DNA from: an uncultured Elusimicrobia bacterium
GTDB taxonomy: Bacteria; Elusimicrobiota; Elusimicrobia; Elusimicrobiales; Elusimicrobiaceae
Reading direction: 5' to 3'
Length of the DNA stretch: 10,914 nt
Assembly (NCBI GenBank): GCA_945483375.1
Contig: CALYRQ010000013.1
Span: 1-10,914, forward strand
Part shown: piece after piece, positions 6,352 to 10,914 of the stretch
Numbering within the stretch: position 1 is the first letter of the stretch
How the letters are laid out: each line of letters begins with the position of its first letter
Made by a program: the position numbers and the translations under genes
Notes under the pieces: model-generated
The model's database searches: none
The model's input: the letters and a program-made list of their open reading frames with translations, nothing else
Told to the model about the DNA's origin: nothing

Positions 6352-7069
6352 TGCAGTCTCCTTTTTTAATAAGCCCCGCCGCTTGAAAGAGCGGGGTATA
6401 TAAATCGTTTTCCGCGGGATATTTTATCTCATCCGCGTTAGCGCCGGGGCGGAACTCCACAGGAGCGTTTTCAATCACGCACAGCGGGGATTGTTCCTTT
6501 CCTTCCCCCATACACAAAGCGGCCGCCGACGCCAACGAATCGGCCGCGTTCACCAACGTAACTTCCAGTTTTTTACCAAAAATATCCGGCGTACCGCGTA
6601 AGTCTTTTACACCTTTGAACCCGGCATACGCCACCGCCGCGGCCGTTACGCCCGCGCGAAGCGGCAGAATCATGCTGTCCGTTACCAAAACGCCCAGGTC
6701 TTTTACGCCCCAGCGCGCGCATAACGCGCGGCGCAATTCTTCCGCCGCCGCATAACAATCTTTCGGCAGCAGCAGGAGTTTGCCGTCCGCGTTGGATTCG
6801 TCTATGCCGGCATTGGTCATAATCATGCCGTCTTTAATGGTCAGCCACGCAAGCGGCGTTTTTAAAGCGGAGGAACTTTCCCGCCGGATCAGCGCTTCTT
6901 TTTGCGCGGGGCTTTCATACGGAAGAATCTCCCCCTTCCAAAGAGCAAGCAGTTTGGAAGCCACCGCCAGTATGCTTTTCTCCGGCACGGACGGAATATG
7001 GCGCAGAATAAACGCGGGCAAATGTTCGCGCGCTTTAAAAATATCGGTATGGACGGCGGTTAATTTCAT
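6344..7069 (-). CDS. CofE-like protein (coenzyme F420-0:L-glutamate ligase family)
   Basis: The 241-residue product belongs to the family of CofE, which adds gamma-linked glutamate to coenzyme F420-0 using GTP. Conserved pieces are [17 protein letters not shown] (32-48), [13 protein letters not shown] (84-96), LLLPKD (99-104), LGVLVTDS (125-132), [17 protein letters not shown] (155-171) and [15 protein letters not shown] (176-190). Where classical CofE has, as I recall, an FGRPWR-type segment after the TD pair, this protein has ILPLRAG (134-140). It may therefore act on a different acceptor. No other F420 biosynthesis gene is in the window, so F420 synthesis is not supported. GAGG (7077-7074) lies four bases before the ATG, which overlaps the hemW stop by four bases (ATGA). 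The family is confident; the substrate is unknown. Confidence 0.83.
   Translation of the reverse strand: MKLTAVHTDIFKAREHLPAFILRHIPSVPEKSILAVASKLLALWKGEILPYESPAQKEALIRRESSSALKTPLAWLTIKDGMIMTNAGIDESNADGKLLLLPKDCYAAAEELRRALCARWGVKDLGVLVTDSMILPLRAGVTAAAVAYAGFKGVKDLRGTPDIFGKKLEVTLVNAADSLASAAALCMGEGKEQSPLCVIENAPVEFRPGANADEIKYPAENDLYTPLFQAAGLIKKGDCND
6358..6363 (-). promoter_or_regulatory. Shine-Dalgarno AAGGAG for mscL
   Basis: Read on the minus strand, AAGGAG sits six bases before the mscL ATG (6351) and inside the end of the preceding gene. It gives mscL its own strong initiation despite the 8-base overlap, in keeping with a protein made in larger amounts than its operon partners. Confidence 0.75.
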
Positions 7070-8169
7070 TCTTCCTCAAACGGGGCCACAAAACTGCAGA
7101 AAACTTTGTTTGCCAGAAAAAGCCCCTCAAAACTTAATTTTACTTTTTTTCCCTCACGCAAGAGAAGCCCGCTTTTTACGTGTTTTTCAATTTCCCGCCC
7201 GAACATTTCTTCGTCCCGGGCGGACAATTCCACACCGTCCAGTTTGCGAAGCGCCAGCATCAGCCGCTCCCCGGCCCGTTCTTTTCCGGCCAGTTTCTCG
7301 GAAAATTCCACGGGGGATTCATCCGCGTTTATGCGGCGGATATATTCGCGCACGTCCGGCGTGTTTTGATGCCGCGCGCCGCCCGTAAAAGACGCGGCCG
7401 CACTGCCCAGACCGATATAATCTCCGTCATCCCAATAATGCGTATTGTGTTTGGCTTCCAAACCCGGCAGCGCAAAGTTGGAAATTTCGTAATGGTGATA
7501 TCCGGAGGCGGACAAAGTCGCGCGCGTTTCTTCCAGCATGCGGCGCATTAAAAGTTGGTCGCAAATTACGCCGCGCTCAAAAAACGGTGTACCCTCTTCA
7601 ATCTGCAAGCCGTAAACCGATATATGTTCCGGCCGAAGCGACACGAGCCGCCGCAAACTACGCAAAAAACTTTCCAGCGTCTGGCCCGGCAGCCCGGCGA
7701 TTAAATCCACATTGATATTTGTAAACCCACCCGCACGGGCCGCTTCGTACGCCCGTAAAAATGTTGCCGCATCATGTACGCGGCCCAGCGTTTTCAGTTC
7801 GTCGTCATTAAAACTTTGCAGACCGATACTCAAACGGTTGAATCCGGCTTCTTTTAAAACAGCAATTTTTTCCGCCGTTAAACTTTCCGGGTTGGCCTCG
7901 CACGTGCTTTCTTCAAAACAGGATACGGAACCGAAATTTTTTTCAATCAGTTGCACCAGTTTTTTAAGTTGTACGGCCGAAAGCACGCTCGGCGTTCCGC
8001 CGCCTACATACAGCGTTTCAAACGCGCGCACGGGTGAGCGGGCGGCTTCTTTGGCGAGCGCATCCAAGTACCCGTCAATTAAAAACTCCCGGCCCGCAAA
8101 AGAAGCGAAATCGCAATAATTGCACTTCTGTTTGCAGAACGGGAGATGGATATACAAACCGGTTTTCAT
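7066..8169 (-). CDS. hemW: HemW-like radical SAM protein (heme chaperone family)
   Basis: HemW is a radical SAM [4Fe-4S] protein that binds heme and passes it to respiratory proteins; it was long misannotated as oxygen-independent coproporphyrinogen oxidase. The cluster motif is C12-x3-C16-x2-C19 followed by D-F. True HemN has a fourth Cys where this has F21, and is about 450 residues against 367 here. SAM-binding GGGTPS is at 56-61, ANPESLT at 92-98, SIGLQSF at 114-120, VDLIAGLPGQT at 154-164, ISVYGLQIEEGTPF at 183-196, and the HemW-type HNxxYW at 241-246 followed by YIGLG. The C-terminal winged-helix-like part (about 297-360) is present. Initiation is at TAATG shared with the prfB stop, with no visible Shine-Dalgarno, so translation probably depends on prfB. 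No other heme gene is nearby. Confidence 0.92.
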   Translation of the reverse strand: MKTGLYIHLPFCKQKCNYCDFASFAGREFLIDGYLDALAKEAARSPVRAFETLYVGGGTPSVLSAVQLKKLVQLIEKNFGSVSCFEESTCEANPESLTAEKIAVLKEAGFNRLSIGLQSFNDDELKTLGRVHDAATFLRAYEAARAGGFTNINVDLIAGLPGQTLESFLRSLRRLVSLRPEHISVYGLQIEEGTPFFERGVICDQLLMRRMLEETRATLSASGYHHYEISNFALPGLEAKHNTHYWDDGDYIGLGSAAASFTGGARHQNTPDVREYIRRINADESPVEFSEKLAGKERAGERLMLALRKLDGVELSARDEEMFGREIEKHVKSGLLLREGKKVKLSFEGLFLANKVFCSFVAPFEEE

Positions 8170-9287
8170 TAGTTTTTATTTTCGGCTTCGTGGTTTAAAA
8201 ACGCGAAAATGAACGGGTCCAAATTGCCGTCCATAACGGCGTTGATTTGCGAGGTTTCGTACCCGCTGCGCAAATCTTTCACCAGCTGGTACGGCATAAA
8301 CACGTACGAACGGATTTGGTGCCCCCAGGCGATTTCGCCTTTTTGGCCGTAGCGTTTTTCAGCTTCGCCGCGTTTTTTATCCATTTCCATTTCGTACAGT
8401 TTGGCTTTGAGCATTTTCATGGCAGTCTGACGGTTTTGCAGCTGGCTGCGCTCAATGCGGCAGGAAACCACAATGCCCGTGGGAATGTGTAAAAGACGCA
8501 CGGCCGATTCCACTTTGTTGACGTTCTGGCCGCCGTGGCCGCCGGCGCGGGAGGTTTCGAGTTGGATATCTTTTTCCGGGATTTCAATATTAATGTCTTC
8601 GTCGATATCCGGGAGCACGTCGCACGACGCAAAAGACGTATGGCGGCGGGCGTTTGCGTCAAACGGAGAAACGCGCACCAGGCGGTGCACGCCGTTCTCC
8701 CCTTTTAAATATCCGTACGCAAACGGACCTTCCACCATGGCGGAAAGCGTTTTGATACCGGCTTCGTCGCCGGGCTGTGCGTCCAAAACGGAAAATTTAA
8801 AGCCGTGCTGTTCGGCCCAGCGCGTGTACATACGCACCAACATTTGGGCCCAGTCGCACGATTCCGTGCCGCCGGCTCCGGCGTGAATGGTTAAAATGGC
8901 GTTTAATTTATCGTTCGGGTCCGACAGGCGGATTTCCCCTTCTTTCTGCGCCACCTGTTTTTCGGTTTCTTTCAAAGACACGTCCAGCGCGGCCAGTTCC
9001 GTTTCGTCCTGCATTTCTTTGCACAGGTCAAACAGAGCGCGATCGTCCTCCGTCTTTTTTCGGAGCGCAAAAAACGTGCTGATGGATTTTTTTAACAAAT
9101 CGATTTGGCGGCTGACTTCTTTGGCTTTTTTGGTGTCGCTCCAAAAAGACGGGTCGGCTGACAAGGCTTCCAGCTCCGCCAGTTCTTTTTGCTTGCCGGA
9201 GATATCGTCAATTGTTGCTATTTTGGCAACGCGCGCCGCCAACTCGTCCAACTTTTGTTCAACGTCTTTAAATTCAATGTTATTCAT
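8169..9287 (-). CDS. prfB: Peptide chain release factor 2, encoded without a frameshift
   Basis: RF2 reads UGA and UAA stop codons and triggers peptide release on the ribosome. The 372-residue product has the RF2-specific SPF tripeptide at 207-209 ([15 protein letters not shown]) and the catalytic GGQ at 252-254 in [16 protein letters not shown]. The ending [17 protein letters not shown] is also typical. I chose the ATG at 9287 because it gives the normal RF2 N-terminus; the frame stays open 60 codons upstream, but that part only overlaps lnt. Many bacteria need a +1 frameshift at CUU UGA C near codon 26. Here the equivalent position reads ATT GAC (I26-D27) in one continuous frame, so that autoregulation is absent. 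The start overlaps the lnt stop by 8 bases (ATGAATAA), with only a weak GGCGG upstream. Confidence 0.96.
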   Translation of the reverse strand: MNNIEFKDVEQKLDELAARVAKIATIDDISGKQKELAELEALSADPSFWSDTKKAKEVSRQIDLLKKSISTFFALRKKTEDDRALFDLCKEMQDETELAALDVSLKETEKQVAQKEGEIRLSDPNDKLNAILTIHAGAGGTESCDWAQMLVRMYTRWAEQHGFKFSVLDAQPGDEAGIKTLSAMVEGPFAYGYLKGENGVHRLVRVSPFDANARRHTSFASCDVLPDIDEDINIEIPEKDIQLETSRAGGHGGQNVNKVESAVRLLHIPTGIVVSCRIERSQLQNRQTAMKMLKAKLYEMEMDKKRGEAEKRYGQKGEIAWGHQIRSYVFMPYQLVKDLRSGYETSQINAVMDGNLDPFIFAFLNHEAENKN

Positions 9288-10905
9288 ACGAAAAAACCGC
9301 CACAGAAATAAACAGCGTAAAATAAATCGCCGCACACAGCCAGGCGAACCAATCGCCCCACTGCGTGTAAAAAGTAACTTTGTCACCCACCGGCAACGCC
9401 ACTTCCGCGCGCAAAACTTCCCGCGTAAACAAGCCGGATTTTTGATCCACGCGGCCGAACGGGTCAATCACGGCCGAAAACCCCGTATTCGCCGCGCGCA
9501 ACACAGGGCGGCCCATTTCCGCCGCGCGCACCGCGTTAATGGCCAGGTGCTGGTAAGGCGCGGCCGTATTAAAAAACCACGCGTCGTTGGTGATATTTAC
9601 AAACAGTTTGGCGCCCTGCCGGCCCTGCGCCACCCATAACTGCGGGAAAATCGATTCGTAGCAAATCGTGCGCCCAAGCGCAACGCCGCCCAAATCAAGC
9701 GGGGCCTGCTCCAACACGCCGGGCGTAAAAGAGCCCAGTTCACCCAGCACTTCCACATCCGGGAATGCGCCGCGAATCCATTTTTCAAGCGGGATATACT
9801 CGCCAAACGGAACCAGTTTGATTTTGCGGTAGCTTTGCAAATTTTCCCCGTCCGGCGACAGTAAATACACCCCTACATACTGCGCGTCCCCGTCCGGCAC
9901 ATTGGAACCTACCAGTTGGTACGCGCCGGAATCCGCCGCCACGCGTTTAAACAAATTAAAATAGCGGTCTTCAAGCAACGTACCGGGCACCGCGCTTTCC
10001 GGCCAAACGGCCAGCATCACGTCCGTCCCAGCCAAAGACGCGCCCATCTCTTCCAACGTATCCGTAATTTCGGTTTCAAAGGTTTCGTCCCATTTTTTAT
10101 ACTGGTCGATATTCGGCTGCATGAGCGCCGCATTCAAACTCAGCAAGGCTTTGCCCGGGCGAAGCGGCTGGGAAGGAAGCCGGTAATGCCCAAACGCAAA
10201 CAACCCCAAAAACACGAGCGCCGCCATGCACATATGGCCCACGCCGCGTTTTACGCCGGGCAGCGCAAACGCCCAACCGACGCTCACCCCCGTAAACGCC
10301 AACGCAAAGCTGAGCCCGTATACGCCCGTATATGACACGATTTGCAACACTTCCGGCGCATTCCATTGCGTATAACCCAACATCAACCACGGAAAGCCCA
10401 GCCCGTAAAAAGCCAGCGTTTGGTGCACCCATTCAAGCGCGACAAAGCCGCAGGCGGCCAGCAACGGGAAAAAGAAACCCGTCTTTTTTAAAAAATAACA
10501 GCTTCCGCCGAAAATGGCAAACTGCACGGACAACAATCCGCTCAGCCCCAACCACGCGGCCAGGGATAAGCCCTGCGAAAGCCCGCCGCCGTGCAAACAC
10601 GTATAATAAATCCAATAAAAAATACCCGCGTGGAACAACAAAGCGGTAAACCAAGCATAAAAAAACGAAGACCAAAACCCTTTTGTGCGCGTAACGCCCC
10701 AAATAAACGGCGCCAGCGCAAACCAGGCCAGTTCCGGGCGGCTGTTGCGCGGAAAACTTTCATATACCAGCCAGGCCGTTGCAATCGCGCAAAGAAGCAA
10801 AAACAAACCGTTCCCAACGCCGGCGCAAAAACGTTTTAAACGCGCGCCGAAAGTCATCTTTTGGCGCGCGTCTTGGTCTGTAATTTTTTCCCGCAACTCT
10901 CTCAT
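9280..10905 (-). CDS. lnt: Apolipoprotein N-acyltransferase
   Basis: Lnt is an inner-membrane enzyme that adds the third acyl chain to the N-terminal Cys of lipoproteins, preparing them for export to the outer membrane. The 541-residue product has a hydrophobic N-terminal half with several membrane helices (about 30-250), a periplasmic nitrilase-like domain (about 260-500) and a final helix near 517-538. The catalytic triad is visible: E303 in [10 protein letters not shown]361 in [12 protein letters not shown], and C415 in [16 protein letters not shown] and the following aromatic and histidine residues fit the family, as does [15 protein letters not shown]. The ATG at 10905 is preceded by only nine visible bases, so promoter and ribosome site are unseen. 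An in-frame Met17 is an alternative start with no better site. It heads the visible part of the minus-strand operon and implies a diderm envelope. Confidence 0.95.
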   Translation of the reverse strand: MRELREKITDQDARQKMTFGARLKRFCAGVGNGLFLLLCAIATAWLVYESFPRNSRPELAWFALAPFIWGVTRTKGFWSSFFYAWFTALLFHAGIFYWIYYTCLHGGGLSQGLSLAAWLGLSGLLSVQFAIFGGSCYFLKKTGFFFPLLAACGFVALEWVHQTLAFYGLGFPWLMLGYTQWNAPEVLQIVSYTGVYGLSFALAFTGVSVGWAFALPGVKRGVGHMCMAALVFLGLFAFGHYRLPSQPLRPGKALLSLNAALMQPNIDQYKKWDETFETEITDTLEEMGASLAGTDVMLAVWPESAVPGTLLEDRYFNLFKRVAADSGAYQLVGSNVPDGDAQYVGVYLLSPDGENLQSYRKIKLVPFGEYIPLEKWIRGAFPDVEVLGELGSFTPGVLEQAPLDLGGVALGRTICYESIFPQLWVAQGRQGAKLFVNITNDAWFFNTAAPYQHLAINAVRAAEMGRPVLRAANTGFSAVIDPFGRVDQKSGLFTREVLRAEVALPVGDKVTFYTQWGDWFAWLCAAIYFTLFISVAVFSYE

Positions 10906-10914
10906 ACGTTAATA

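Noticed and set aside
6780..7388. 202-codon plus-strand frame opposite the CofE-like and hemW genes
   Set aside because: It crosses the junction of two clear minus-strand genes, and its product is Arg/Pro-rich with no motif.
7066..8169. Annotation as coproporphyrinogen III dehydrogenase HemN
   Set aside because: The length, the Phe in place of the fourth motif Cys, and the HNxxYW motif all point to the HemW branch.
9288..9467. 60-codon upstream extension of the prfB frame
   Set aside because: The extension is Arg/Cys/Trp-rich, fully overlaps the conserved end of lnt and is not RF2-like. The ATG at 9287 gives the expected N-terminus.
8887..9639. 250-codon plus-strand frame opposite prfB and lnt
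   Set aside because: It covers conserved parts of both real genes and shows no family signature or plausible start signal.

Overview
The window is a compact, almost fully coding stretch of a diderm (Gram-negative type) bacterial chromosome. It carries ten intact-looking genes in two converging blocks. The envelope type is inferred from an apolipoprotein N-acyltransferase (Lnt) and from a secreted protein that ends like an outer-membrane beta-barrel. No phage, transposon, CRISPR, tRNA or rRNA signal was seen. The mix of small housekeeping operons, AAA-rich yet moderately GC-rich coding sequence and unusual small membrane proteins is compatible with a host-associated anaerobe such as an Elusimicrobiota member. 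That placement is a guess from style, not a demonstrated assignment.

Left block (+ strand, 6-5767). NAD kinase (nadK) and the DNA-repair ATPase recN overlap by one base. recN then overlaps by 8 bases a 94-residue two-helix membrane protein that starts with GTG. A 140-base structured spacer leads to a second, related two-helix protein of 113 residues with cysteine clusters at both ends. A strong intrinsic terminator (3256-3284) closes this unit. Next come a secreted protein with two SH3-like repeats, a Gln-rich linker and a predicted barrel, and then glycerate 2-kinase, overlapping by one base (TAATG).

Middle (5768-5886). This is a short convergent intergenic region with a small GC palindrome and a bidirectional terminator hairpin flanked by A and T runs.

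Right block (- strand, read from 10905 down to 5887). The order is lnt, prfB (RF2, without the programmed frameshift), hemW (radical SAM heme chaperone), a CofE-like gamma-glutamyl ligase family protein, and mscL with an added C-terminal zinc ribbon. Every junction overlaps (8, 1, 4 and 8 bases), so this looks like one translationally coupled operon whose promoter lies beyond the right edge.

Most of the window is ordinary core metabolism and envelope biology. The least explained parts are the tandem pair of small membrane proteins with the hairpin-rich spacer between them, the SH3-repeat/barrel protein, and the CofE-like protein with an altered motif. I see no convincing new defence system or other multi-gene novelty.
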